Under the pieces are notes generated by a model. That model made no database searches and had not been told where the DNA came from. It worked only from the letters and a program-made list of their open reading frames with translations. Shown here piece after piece: positions 40,742 to 46,979 of a stretch of DNA of 64,000 nt. The stretch's first letter is position 1. Each line of letters opens with the position of its first letter. Source of the DNA: Conservatibacter flavescens (GTDB lineage: Bacteria > Pseudomonadota > Gammaproteobacteria > Enterobacterales > Pasteurellaceae). The DNA lies in contig NZ_PHHA01000002.1 of NCBI RefSeq assembly GCF_002795425.1, forward strand, positions 186,001 through 250,000, read 5' to 3'. A program made the position numbers and the translations under genes.

Positions 40742-41398
40742 TTACTCATTTACAGCTAATAGATAATCTCGTTTAGCTTTTTTGATGGTTACACCTGATT
40801 CAAATTTCCCTTTTACTTCACCACTAAAGTTTGGGCTAGTTTGAATAAATCCGGTGCCATATAAAGAACCTTGATTGTTTTTTAATACTAACATGTACGG
40901 AAAAGTGTCTTTCGCAAAGAATTTTTTACGCAAATCTTGTTGCATTGTGGTGGCTGGTGCGTAAAAGAATGTGAGTTTAATTGAACCTAATTCAATTGCG
41001 CCCGGCTCGGTTTCTGTCCCTTCACTGCACATGGTCGTAATATCTTCTTCGGTTAAGGTATCACCATCTCCCTCAATATTTTTAATCGCACAGAAATTAG
41101 ATGACCACGTTACCACCGAAACAGTAGCCTTGGTGAAATCAGTTGGTTTATCCTGTGTTGACCAATCTACTTCATCGGCAAGAGTGAGCTTATCCGTTGC
41201 AACTGCTTTTACCGGATAATATCCATCAAGAGAACCCAAACCGGTAATTTTGATAAAATCCCCTGTTTTAGCGCCATGACCACTTACTGTGATGGTGGCA
41301 TTAGGCGTGACTGTACAATCAGAAATCGCTTTTTCAGCCCCTAAACCTGTGCCAATATAAAATTTCGTGCCCTGAAAAGGCGTAGTTTGTGTTGCCAT
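40742..41398 (-). CDS. Phage major tail tube protein (lambda gpV-like)
   Basis: The 218-aa protein has tail-tube features: MATQTTPFQGTKFYIGTG, an insertion rich in TITVSGHG and LTLADEVDW, ITTMCSEGTETEPG, the family-typical LTFFYAPATTMQQDLRKKF, and KGKFESGVTIKK near the end. In a siphovirus it polymerises to form the tail tube. It follows gpU by 3 bp once the gpU frameshift is repaired and precedes gpG-T, keeping the lambda gene order U-V-G-T. The reading frame is intact. Confidence 0.82.
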   Translation of the reverse strand: MATQTTPFQGTKFYIGTGLGAEKAISDCTVTPNATITVSGHGAKTGDFIKITGLGSLDGYYPVKAVATDKLTLADEVDWSTQDKPTDFTKATVSVVTWSSNFCAIKNIEGDGDTLTEEDITTMCSEGTETEPGAIELGSIKLTFFYAPATTMQQDLRKKFFAKDTFPYMLVLKNNQGSLYGTGFIQTSPNFSGEVKGKFESGVTIKKAKRDYLLAVNE

Positions 41399-41401
41399 AA
41401 T

Positions 41402-41804
41402 TTATTCCTCATTATGTTGATAAGTAATTTCATACCGCAAATTAGCGATATACCATACGCTGTTGAGTATCTTTCTCATACTCATACTGTACTAATTCGT
41501 GACTTGCCAAATGTTTAAGCTCTACATTTTCAAGAAGATGAATAATTTGTTCAGCAATATCATCCAATTTCCCCTCGCCCTCAAAGCTTTTGTGATAAAT
41601 CACAACACTCAGTGTTGCAGCCCATTCATCATCACAGAGCGTGTTTTTCTGGCGAGTAGCTTTATCAATAAGAACGACTATTGCTATAGGCTGATTTTCC
41701 AAGTCAATAGAAACTGGTCGTCCAGCATAAAAAGCGGCATCAAGATTGATATCTGCTTCCAAAAGTGCGGTTAATTCTTCGCGAATTTTTTTATGAATTA
41801 ACAT
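41402..41804 (-). pseudogene. Phage minor tail protein U-like, frameshifted
   Basis: The frame starts normally (MLIHKKIREELTALLEADIN; FYAGRPVSIDLENQPIAIVV) like lambda gpU, but stops at 41442 after RMVYR. In the neighbouring frame the DNA goes on with SVWYIANLRYEITYQHNEE to a stop at 41402; this matches the W-x-x-A-(D/N)-L-x-Y-x-I-T-Y end of gpU. A one-base change around 41470-41487 explains both, and the repaired product of about 133 aa fits gpU (131 aa). Either the gene has decayed or there is a base error. GAGGT precedes the ATG. Confidence 0.85.
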
Positions 41805-41867
41805 GATTTACCTCAGAGATTGATTAAGTTTGAATAACGTTTTTAGCCATTTTGAGTTCCTGTTTTT

Positions 41868-41900
41868 TTAAGTAATAAAAAACCCGCTAAAAAGCGGGTT
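41868..41900 (-). terminator. Strong terminator closing the small-gene cluster
   Basis: AACCCGCT-AAAA-AGCGGGTT (41881-41900) followed on the minus strand by TTTTTTATTACTT. It separates the 41919-43067 genes from the phage tail genes, showing that these are two transcription units of different origin. Confidence 0.92.
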
Positions 41901-41918
41901 CGTGTTAGTAAATTTTAA

Positions 41919-42059
41919 TTACCAAAAATCTTTGATAAAAATGGTATTAGCATCGCACATAATTCCATCTTCACCTTTGTTATCAATTGTCAAAATTCCA
42001 AAAGGATAATAATTGGTCATTTTTTCATATTCAGGCAAGCTAAACTCAACAAAATACAT
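41919..42059 (-). CDS. 46-aa protein, unknown
   Basis: AAGGAG lies 7 bp before the ATG. The peptide starts MYFVEFSLPEYEKMTNYYPF and ends NTIFIKDFW; it is acidic and aromatic-rich with no signal peptide or membrane helix. It starts 9 bp after the preceding gene's stop and is followed by a strong terminator, so it looks like a real last gene of an operon. Size and composition recall the N-terminal part of polymorphic-toxin immunity proteins, but this is only an impression. Not recognised. Confidence 0.6.
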   Translation of the reverse strand: MYFVEFSLPEYEKMTNYYPFGILTIDNKGEDGIMCDANTIFIKDFW

Positions 42060-42068
42060 TGAATCTCC

Positions 42069-42353
42069 TTACCTAAAATCAAAATAATACCCCGTAACGT
42101 GCGGATAACCTTTATCATCAAAAATTCTTTGTGAGCCTCTAAAAGTCCTATCTTTTACATCATGCATGACCTTAATACGAGGGTGAGATAAATCCTGTCC
42201 TACCCTAAGTACAAATTGATTTTCCTCTTGAGTTATTTTGATATATTCCGCATTCTCTAGCCTACAAGAAAAATAGACATTTTGAGGGGGATAAATTTGT
42301 GCATTGACACATAAAGGCAATAGGCTTAATAAAGAAAATAGTTGTTTTTTCAT
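42069..42353 (-). CDS. Small secreted protein, unknown
   Basis: The 94-aa product begins with a signal peptide (MKKQLFSLLSLLPLCVNA, cleavage before QIYPP). The mature part of about 76 residues looks beta-rich (YIKITQEENQFVLRVGQDLS) and ends YPHVTGYYFDFR; it has a single Cys. It starts 3 bp after the stop of the amber-interrupted gene and leads into the 46-aa gene. Exported to the periplasm; function unknown. Confidence 0.65.
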   Translation of the reverse strand: MKKQLFSLLSLLPLCVNAQIYPPQNVYFSCRLENAEYIKITQEENQFVLRVGQDLSHPRIKVMHDVKDRTFRGSQRIFDDKGYPHVTGYYFDFR

Positions 42354-42356
42354 GAT

Positions 42357-42593
42357 TTAAAAACGATTGAAACAGTAATCAAAAAGTTTAGGATTCTCAT
42401 TCAACTCCTCTAAAGGAATACTATTACATAGGATATCATCTGATATTTCAGGATCAATTTCAACAATTTCTGTCAATAGTGAGTGTGTGTTATTCTATTG
42501 TATTTCCCTGTTACGGGATAGCTCCTTTATTTCACTAATAAAAAGCCTCAAATCTTTATGCTCAGGGCTAAGATACTTGAAAGAAAGCCTCAC
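42357..42593 (-). pseudogene. 78-codon gene interrupted by an in-frame amber stop
   Basis: From GTG 42593 the frame reads VRLSFKYLSPEHKDLRLFIS, then ends at TAG (42495-42497, codon 33). The same frame then continues for 45 codons (LLTEIVEIDPEISDDILCNS; LDYCFNRF-like end) to TAA at 42357. The two parts have the same composition and the gene packs tightly between its neighbours (6 bp and 3 bp gaps), so one ancestral gene with a nonsense mutation is the simplest reading. No clear ribosome-binding site precedes the GTG. Family unknown. Confidence 0.6.
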
Positions 42594-42599
42594 ATCGGA

Positions 42600-43067
42600 T
42601 TAACAAACAGGTACATCAATCGGTCTTGCCCATTTCCACGGAAAATATTGAGATTTCAAATCAACCTGAATACGATGAAAAGCACGAGGGCAGTTTCTTA
42701 AATCAATATAAAAATTAATGATCTTCTCATCATCTAATACTTGATTTTTTGAAGGAACAATCAACTGACGTTCAGATAAAGAGAGTGGATTTTCAAGTTT
42801 CATCTTTCCATTGCCTAATATATCAACTCCACTAAATTTAGAATAAATTTCTAGGCTTGAGCGAATATTCTCAACCTGATAAGCATAATCGATACGTTGA
42901 GGAATAAGCTTAACAATCAGAATATTCCTATCATAAGCAGAGGATTTTACTTGAAAATGAACAAAAGGCATTCTTGATTGGGCAATATTATGAAACCAAA
43001 CCCAAAAGCCACCGAACAAACCTAAAACAGCACAAATAGCGGTAACCACCGCTGAAATCTCGGACAT
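42600..43067 (-). CDS. Membrane-anchored protein, unknown
   Basis: ATG 43067 is chosen because AAGGAG lies 6 bp upstream. The 155-aa protein has one N-terminal membrane helix (about residues 3-25, ISAVVTAICAVLGLFGGFWV) and a soluble domain that looks beta-rich and ends in WKWARPIDVPVC. The helix lacks a cleavable signal. It begins the four-gene minus-strand cluster that ends at the terminator 41868-41900. Not recognised; possible phage superinfection-exclusion or immunity function is pure inference. Confidence 0.6.
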   Translation of the reverse strand: MSEISAVVTAICAVLGLFGGFWVWFHNIAQSRMPFVHFQVKSSAYDRNILIVKLIPQRIDYAYQVENIRSSLEIYSKFSGVDILGNGKMKLENPLSLSERQLIVPSKNQVLDDEKIINFYIDLRNCPRAFHRIQVDLKSQYFPWKWARPIDVPVC

Positions 43068-43165
43068 AGTCATCTCCTTGTCGTGAAAATAATGAAGCAC
43101 CACTATTTATATTATACTGATTACATATTTAAGCCGCCATATCTTATACCTTGCCTTATTTACCA

Positions 43166-43258
43166 CTAAAGATAAGCTCTTACATCGTTCAGCTCATCAA
43201 GAGGTTTAGCATTTAGCATTCTCTCTCTGTGTTTTAGTGGTTTAACTGTTTTTGCCAT
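43166..43258 (-). pseudogene. Probable N-terminal stub of a P4-type integrase
   Basis: ATG 43258 follows GAGAGG. The 30-aa frame opens MAKTVKPL and contains NAKP, as do N-termini of P4-type integrases (the intact one in this window opens MARVVKSL), then diverges and stops. It lies 100 bp from the 105-bp repeat with a set of TGGTACAAAA repeats between, the same layout as the intact integrase next to the other copy. This suggests the leftover start of the distal element's own integrase. It is short, so a chance match is possible. Confidence 0.5.
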
Positions 43259-43302
43259 ATGAAAAAACCTCTCAAGCCTTTTAGATACTGGTGTTTTTCG
43301 TG

Positions 43303-43360
43303 TTTTTGTACCACGCAAATTTAGTACCATCTTCTTTATGGTACAAAAGATGGTACAAAA
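43303..43360. repeat. Arm-type repeats TGGTACAAAA
   Basis: Four related sites: TTTTGTACCAC (43303-43313), TTAGTACCAT (43321-43330), ATGGTACAAAA (43338-43348) and ATGGTACAAAA (43350-43360). The last runs into the 105-bp repeat. They lie between the integrase stub and the repeat, where integrase arm-binding sites are expected. Confidence 0.65.
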
Positions 43361-43462
43361 AAGCTAGGATTTCATCGGACTGTATAGGTACGGATAGGAC
43401 AAGAAAAAAGCCTTAAACCGTTATGGCTCAAGGCTTTATTGTATCTCTTTGGACTGTATTGG
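43358..43462. repeat. 105-bp direct repeat copy B (putative att site)
   Basis: Identical to 46866-46970 except T/C at 43440/46948. It contains a copy of the ssrA terminator hairpin and two copies of GGACTGTAT-N-GG (from 43377 and 43451). Distinct arm-repeat sets flank it on each side, so it looks like the junction of two integrated elements. Confidence 0.88.
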
Positions 43463-43531
43463 GCTGGGGTCATCTGAATTACCCCTCTTCAAGCCTTGTT
43501 ATTACTAGGTTCTCGTAAGTGGAATTAGTCA

Positions 43532-43557
43532 ACGTATCACTAAACGTATCACTAAAA
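43532..43557 (+). repeat. Tandem ACGTATCACTAAA arm-like repeats
   Basis: Two tandem copies of ACGTATCACTAAA at 43532-43544 and 43544-43556. They resemble the CGTGTTACTAAA repeats at the opposite end of the element and are the expected second set of integrase arm sites. Confidence 0.65.
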
Positions 43558-43572
43558 TTCAAAGTCACCCCA

Positions 43573-43597
43573 TTAAAGGCTAAAAATTAGCCTTTAA
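43573..43597. terminator. Perfect hairpin at element end
   Basis: TTAAAGGCTAA/TTAGCCTTTAA, 11-bp stem with a 3-nt loop; A/T-rich flanks on both sides allow bidirectional termination and insulation at the element end. Confidence 0.6.
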
Positions 43598-43736
43598 TTT
43601 TGCTCTGTGGTTCATGGTGGATTATGCCAATAAATAGCCGCCATAGTCCATCATAGCAAAGACTACTTTTTATTCCTTTTGGTTATGAATTTTAAAAGCA
43701 CACAAAGAATAAAAATAAAAATCTAAAAAATTTCAT

Positions 43737-43910
43737 TTCACTTTTTCACTTTTTTAGCACTTAACACTATGATTTTACTAAAAATAGTGATGATTTTTTA
43801 TTTCACTTCTTTTCACTCAAACTTGCTCAAAAATGCCCTGTAATATATTGATTTAAAAGGAATAGTGAAAAAGTGAAATGAATTTTCATTCTTTCACTAT
43901 TTTTTCACTT
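43737..43910. repeat. Cluster of TTTCAC/GTGAAA hexamers
   Basis: Eight copies in about 170 bp: TTTCAC at 43737, 43745, 43801, 43811, 43892 and 43903, GTGAAA at 43864 and 43872. Some are 8 bp apart, forming paired sites in both orientations within A+T-rich DNA. The pattern resembles initiator-binding or replication-origin sites of P4-like satellites. Confidence 0.6.
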
Positions 43911-44107
43911 TTTGGCGGTTTTGGCTCTGTGATAGGTGATTTTTAGCTTATTATTTAATCATTTTATTATATATCAACGGTTATAAGGGCTTTAACGGCT
44001 CAATGATGATGACGGCTTAGAATGTGAAAATCTGCCGTTTGCCGTGAGTGCGTGACCCCGTGTAAAGGGTGTGCCGGTGGGAGTACCTTTTAATTTAGCG
44101 GCAAAAA

Positions 44108-44350
44108 CTAAGCTTCTAACACTTGAATAAATCCACCATCATTCTTCATCTGTGAGTAATAAAAAGTGTTGCTGCTCATTTTGGGGCGATTTTGATTAGC
44201 AAAACTCGTGATGTACACAGTCAAGAAAACCCCTCCCCTCCTGCTAGATTGGTTAAGGGCTTTCAGTTTCCTTTTATTTGAGGTGTTTAAGTGTTGGTGG
44301 TGGATTTGTGCGGTTTTAGGCTCAATACGTAGCCGTTTGCTATAGAACAC
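44108..44350 (-). CDS. Small orphan protein of the satellite-like element
   Basis: An 80-aa, very basic N-terminal half, then SSRRGGVFLTVYITSFANQN and a final SSNTFYYSQMKNDGGFIQVL-EA. The arrangement weakly recalls small Ash/Icd-like proteins encoded in P4-type elements, but I cannot confirm the family. It follows the antitoxin gene on the same strand by about 48 bp. No good ribosome-binding site is seen before the ATG, so the true start may be internal (for example at MSSNTFYY). Confidence 0.4.
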   Translation of the reverse strand: MFYSKRLRIEPKTAQIHHQHLNTSNKRKLKALNQSSRRGGVFLTVYITSFANQNRPKMSSNTFYYSQMKNDGGFIQVLEA

Positions 44351-44398
44351 GGTTTAACTGTAGTCATATGGTAACGTTAAACAAGCTCAAATTTGAGC

Positions 44399-44719
44399 CT
44401 ACGATAACGCTACTTGCTGAAATAGTTCGGGTTCTCGTTGTGCCAAACGGATCAAAAATGCTGCCTGCGGATTTGGTTTGCTTTTGCCTTGTTCCCAACC
44501 TTGATAAGTTTTTAGGCTTGCTCTTAGCTGTAAAGCAAAAACGGCTTGAGATAGATTTAGCTGTTCTCTTATTGCCTTGATCTCTTGTTGCGTGATAGTT
44601 TCTTTTTGTGGGCGTGTAAGGGTATAACTTGGTAAAGTGATTTTACCCTCTATGTGTGCTTTCATCGCCTCTAGCCCTTCCATTAAATCATCAAATAATG
44701 CGGTGTTTTTACTTGCCAT
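44399..44719 (-). CDS. HTH antitoxin of a RelE/HigB-type toxin-antitoxin pair
   Basis: The 106-aa protein has a variable N-terminal part and a C-terminal XRE-type helix-turn-helix: ITQQEIKAIREQLNLSQAVF, then ALQLRASLKTYQGWEQGKSK and PNPQAAFLI. This is the NadS/HigA style found with RelE-like toxins. It probably neutralises the toxin and represses the operon at the palindrome upstream. It starts 11 bp after the toxin stop, giving the reversed toxin-antitoxin order typical of higBA. Confidence 0.9.
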   Translation of the reverse strand: MASKNTALFDDLMEGLEAMKAHIEGKITLPSYTLTRPQKETITQQEIKAIREQLNLSQAVFALQLRASLKTYQGWEQGKSKPNPQAAFLIRLAQREPELFQQVALS

Positions 44720-44730
44720 TACATAACCCC

Positions 44731-45063
44731 TTATAGTGTTTTAATTGTCTCAATAAGACTTAATAACGCCTTGCGCTGCTCTGTGGTTAAATCGGTTTGT
44801 TTATGTTTTCCATAAGCAGTAATGAGAAAGATTTGATCACGGTTTACAACGTAATAATAGATAACCCTTGCCCCACCACGCTTACCTTTATTTCTATTAT
44901 TATCGCTTATCCTTACCTTTCTCAATCCGCCTAATCCTTGAATTAAATCGCCTTTTTCTGGATTTTCTAATAATTCATTTTGAAATAGTCTATACGCTTC
45001 ATCATCTAGAAATTCTGTTCTATATCGTTGAAAAGGCGGCAATTCAATAAAAGTTAGCTTCAT
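44731..45063 (-). CDS. RelE/HigB-type toxin
   Basis: The 110-aa basic protein has the RelE/HigB fold signatures LIQGLGGLRKVRISDNNRNKG, then RGGARVIYYYVV and IFLITAYGKHKQTDLT. Such toxins cleave mRNA on the ribosome in starved cells; the Arg/Lys/Tyr positions expected for catalysis (KVR, GGARVIYY, YGKH) are all present. It is first in the operon with the antitoxin behind it, under a promoter whose spacer holds a palindrome. The pair may stabilise the integrated element. Confidence 0.9.
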   Translation of the reverse strand: MKLTFIELPPFQRYRTEFLDDEAYRLFQNELLENPEKGDLIQGLGGLRKVRISDNNRNKGKRGGARVIYYYVVNRDQIFLITAYGKHKQTDLTTEQRKALLSLIETIKTL

Positions 45064-45089
45064 GATTTATCCTATAGTTGAGTATAGTT

Positions 45090-45118
45090 ATTGTATCCTC
45101 ATATTGAGGATAGTTCAA
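45090..45118 (-). promoter_or_regulatory. Toxin-antitoxin promoter with operator palindrome
   Basis: Minus strand: -35 TTGAAC (45113-45118), 17-bp spacer, -10 TACAAT (45090-45095). The perfect palindrome ATCCTCA-ATA-TGAGGAT (45095-45111) fills the spacer. A second inverted repeat CTATAG/GTATAG (about 45072-45086) follows. This fits autorepression by the HTH antitoxin. Confidence 0.82.
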
Positions 45119-45226
45119 CTTATTTTATAGAGACTTTTTAAGTGACAACTCCACCATTACTTAATCGCCTTTTTCATTTCTTGTTTCTTTTTTTTTGTTT
45201 GTTTTTTATTCTATTTCTGTACAAAA

Positions 45227-45347
45227 GTTAAGTTTTTGAGTTAAGAAGTTAAGAACGAGTTAAGAAATTTTTTTGATACTGATTTCAATAAACCCTTATT
45301 CCATAAGGCCTCAAGAGCTATAAAAGTTAAGAAGTTAAGAAGTTAAG
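45227..45347 (+). repeat. GTTAAG iteron-like direct repeats
   Basis: Seven copies of GTTAAG in the same orientation, at 45227, 45240, 45248, 45259, 45326, 45334 and 45342; the last three are spaced exactly 8 bp as GTTAAGAA units. They lie in a 384-bp non-coding gap (45064-45447) between the toxin gene and the integrase. Nothing else is seen in this gap beyond the toxin promoter and long T runs. Confidence 0.7.
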
Positions 45348-45447
45348 ATTTTTTTAGAAAAAAAGTTTGCCAATAAAAATAAATAAAAAAAGAGAAAGTA
45401 ATTTAGGCTTTCTCTCTAAGTAAAAACTGATAAAAACTGGCCGTTTA

Positions 45448-46698
45448 TTAGGCAACTACTTTTAAATGATATTGGGGAATTGCGCCTTGCGAACATTCAT
45501 CTACAAAATCCGCCCACGCCTGTAGTATTTGAAAACGCTGTTTGAGATAGTCCGCCCGGTTGTATGCCATTCTGATTCGGTCCTGGTTGATATGTGATAG
45601 AGCCACCTCGATGAGTTCAGGGTTATAGCCTTGTTCATTTAGATAGGTGCTAGCAATGCTTCGCAACCCGTGAGCAACTAACTTACCTTTATATCCCATT
45701 CGCTTAATGGCTGAATTGGCGGTTTGGGTGTTGGTGTGTGTCTGCGGATTTTTGACACTCGGGAATAGATATTCTTTTCCGCCACTCAGTTTCTTGATTT
45801 CTCGTAATAATGCTAGAGCTTGCCAGGATAGTGTAATTTTATGCTCTCGTCCCTTATCGCTCTCTTTAATACCTTTGTTTATGTAGATAGTCCATATCCT
45901 AGAGCGCTCGTCTATATCCTCATAACGTGCCATAGCCGCTTCATTTGGGCGTGTCATTGTGAGAAGTTGCCATAAAATCAAATAACGTGTCTGTAAGTGA
46001 ATTTGAGCGTTATTCAGGGTGTAAAGAAACTCGCCTAAATCTTCGGGTTTGAGCGTCTTAAAGTGTTCTACTTTCGGGCTATCAAATTCTTTAGAAAGAT
46101 TGGCAGTCGGGTTATAGGGTATCATTTCCCTATGTAGCGCAAAGGTCATTATCTCATTGAGCTTTTGAATAGCGCGTTTTAATGCCTCTAGTGTTCCCCT
46201 TTCCTGTAACGGCTTAAAGGCTTTCAATGCAATAGGGGCGGTTATTTGTGTGATAGGTAATGCACCAAAAGCGGGCAGTAAATGCCGCTTAATCAGATTC
46301 TCAACGTCTCGTTGATAATTGGCTGAAAAGTTAGCCCTGGTCTTTCTATGCTCTAGCCACTGCCACGCAACCACTTCAAAGGTTGTTTCTAATTCTCGCT
46401 GTCTTGTCTCTTCTTCGGCTTGGCGGTGTAAATCGGGATCAACCTTTTGAGCAAGTAAAGCTCTGTATTCTTCCCTTGTTTCTCTTGCCTGTTTTAAGCT
46501 GATAGCAGGATATGCCCCAATAACAAGATTATTTCTTTTTTTGGTGAACGGTCTGTAATAGTTGAATATCCACGTTTTACCGCCATTTGGCTTCACTCTT
46601 AAGAATAAGCCTTGCCCATCGGATAAATTGTATTCCTTTTCTCTTGGTCTCGCTTTCTCTATTTCGGTGTTGGTTAAACTCTTTACTACCCTAGCCAT
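45448..46698 (-). CDS. int: P4-type tyrosine integrase
   Basis: The 416-aa recombinase has the DUF4102 N-terminal domain (EYNLSDGQGLFLRVKPNGGK, TWIFNYYRP), a SAM-like core-binding domain (about 100-195) and a catalytic domain with Arg in MTRPNEAAM, the HGLRS box, the second His in ALSHIN and the Tyr in YNRADYL, i.e. a complete R-H-R-H-Y set. It should catalyse integration at the 3' flank of ssrA, which lies just beyond. The start ATG is 168 bp from the 105-bp repeat, with arm-like repeats between. It is read away from ssrA. Confidence 0.95.
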   Translation of the reverse strand: MARVVKSLTNTEIEKARPREKEYNLSDGQGLFLRVKPNGGKTWIFNYYRPFTKKRNNLVIGAYPAISLKQARETREEYRALLAQKVDPDLHRQAEEETRQRELETTFEVVAWQWLEHRKTRANFSANYQRDVENLIKRHLLPAFGALPITQITAPIALKAFKPLQERGTLEALKRAIQKLNEIMTFALHREMIPYNPTANLSKEFDSPKVEHFKTLKPEDLGEFLYTLNNAQIHLQTRYLILWQLLTMTRPNEAAMARYEDIDERSRIWTIYINKGIKESDKGREHKITLSWQALALLREIKKLSGGKEYLFPSVKNPQTHTNTQTANSAIKRMGYKGKLVAHGLRSIASTYLNEQGYNPELIEVALSHINQDRIRMAYNRADYLKQRFQILQAWADFVDECSQGAIPQYHLKVVA

Positions 46699-46710
46699 CT
46701 CTTACCCTGT

Positions 46711-46870
46711 TGTGTTACTAAAATATTGGCTGTGTTACTAAAAAAAATCGTGTTACTAAAAACAGCCTCAAGCCTTGAAAATAAAGGGGTTAGGCTGTGT
46801 GTGATTTCTGTTTTAGTAACACGGCTTTATTGTGTGTTGTGTGCTATGTTACTAAACGTGTTACTAAAAA
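46711..46870. repeat. Arm-type repeats GTGTTACTAAAA
   Basis: Five direct copies of (T/C)GTGTTACTAAA-like sequence (46711, 46731, 46749, 46846, 46857) and one inverted copy TTTTAGTAACAC (46811-46822) lie between the integrase start and the 105-bp repeat. They are the probable integrase arm-binding sites. Confidence 0.75.
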
Positions 46871-46970
46871 GCTAGGATTTCATCGGACTGTATAGGTACG
46901 GATAGGACAAGAAAAAAGCCTTAAACCGTTATGGCTCAAGGCTTTATCGTATCTCTTTGGACTGTATTGG
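46866..46970. repeat. 105-bp direct repeat copy A (putative att site beside ssrA)
   Basis: Matches 43358-43462 at 104 of 105 positions. It begins 9 bp beyond the ssrA 3' end and contains the terminator expected for ssrA. GGACTGTAT-N-GG occurs twice (from 46885 and 46959), 74 bp apart. Confidence 0.9.
46912..46945 (-). terminator. ssrA terminator
   Basis: AAAGCCTT/AAGGCTTT arms (46915-46922 and 46938-46945), followed on the minus strand by TTTTTTCTTG, about 35 bp beyond the tmRNA 3' end. A second copy exists in repeat B at 43404-43437. Confidence 0.85.
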
Positions 46971-46979
46971 TTGTTGATT

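Larger units (their letters stand above)
43463..44107. other. Non-coding left end of the ssrA-proximal element
   Basis: No convincing gene. From left it holds two ACGTATCACTAAA arm-like repeats (43532-43557), a strong hairpin (43573-43597), an inverted-repeat segment (about 43614-43660), the TTTCAC/GTGAAA cluster (43737-43910), and, on the minus strand, an open but start-less frame at about 43990-44100 ending SKPSSSLSR that follows the small ORF at 44108. Composition is very A+T-rich. Confidence 0.6.

Noticed and set aside
38232-43067. A complete prophage
   Set aside because: Only four tail-related frames remain; packaging, head, replication and lysis genes are missing.
44108-44350. Confident assignment as an Ash/Icd-like protein
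   Set aside because: Similarity is an impression from a few residues; no motif is decisive and the start is uncertain.
45227-45347. CRISPR array at the GTTAAG repeats
   Set aside because: Units are 6-8 bp with no regular spacers and no cas genes nearby; they look like iterons.
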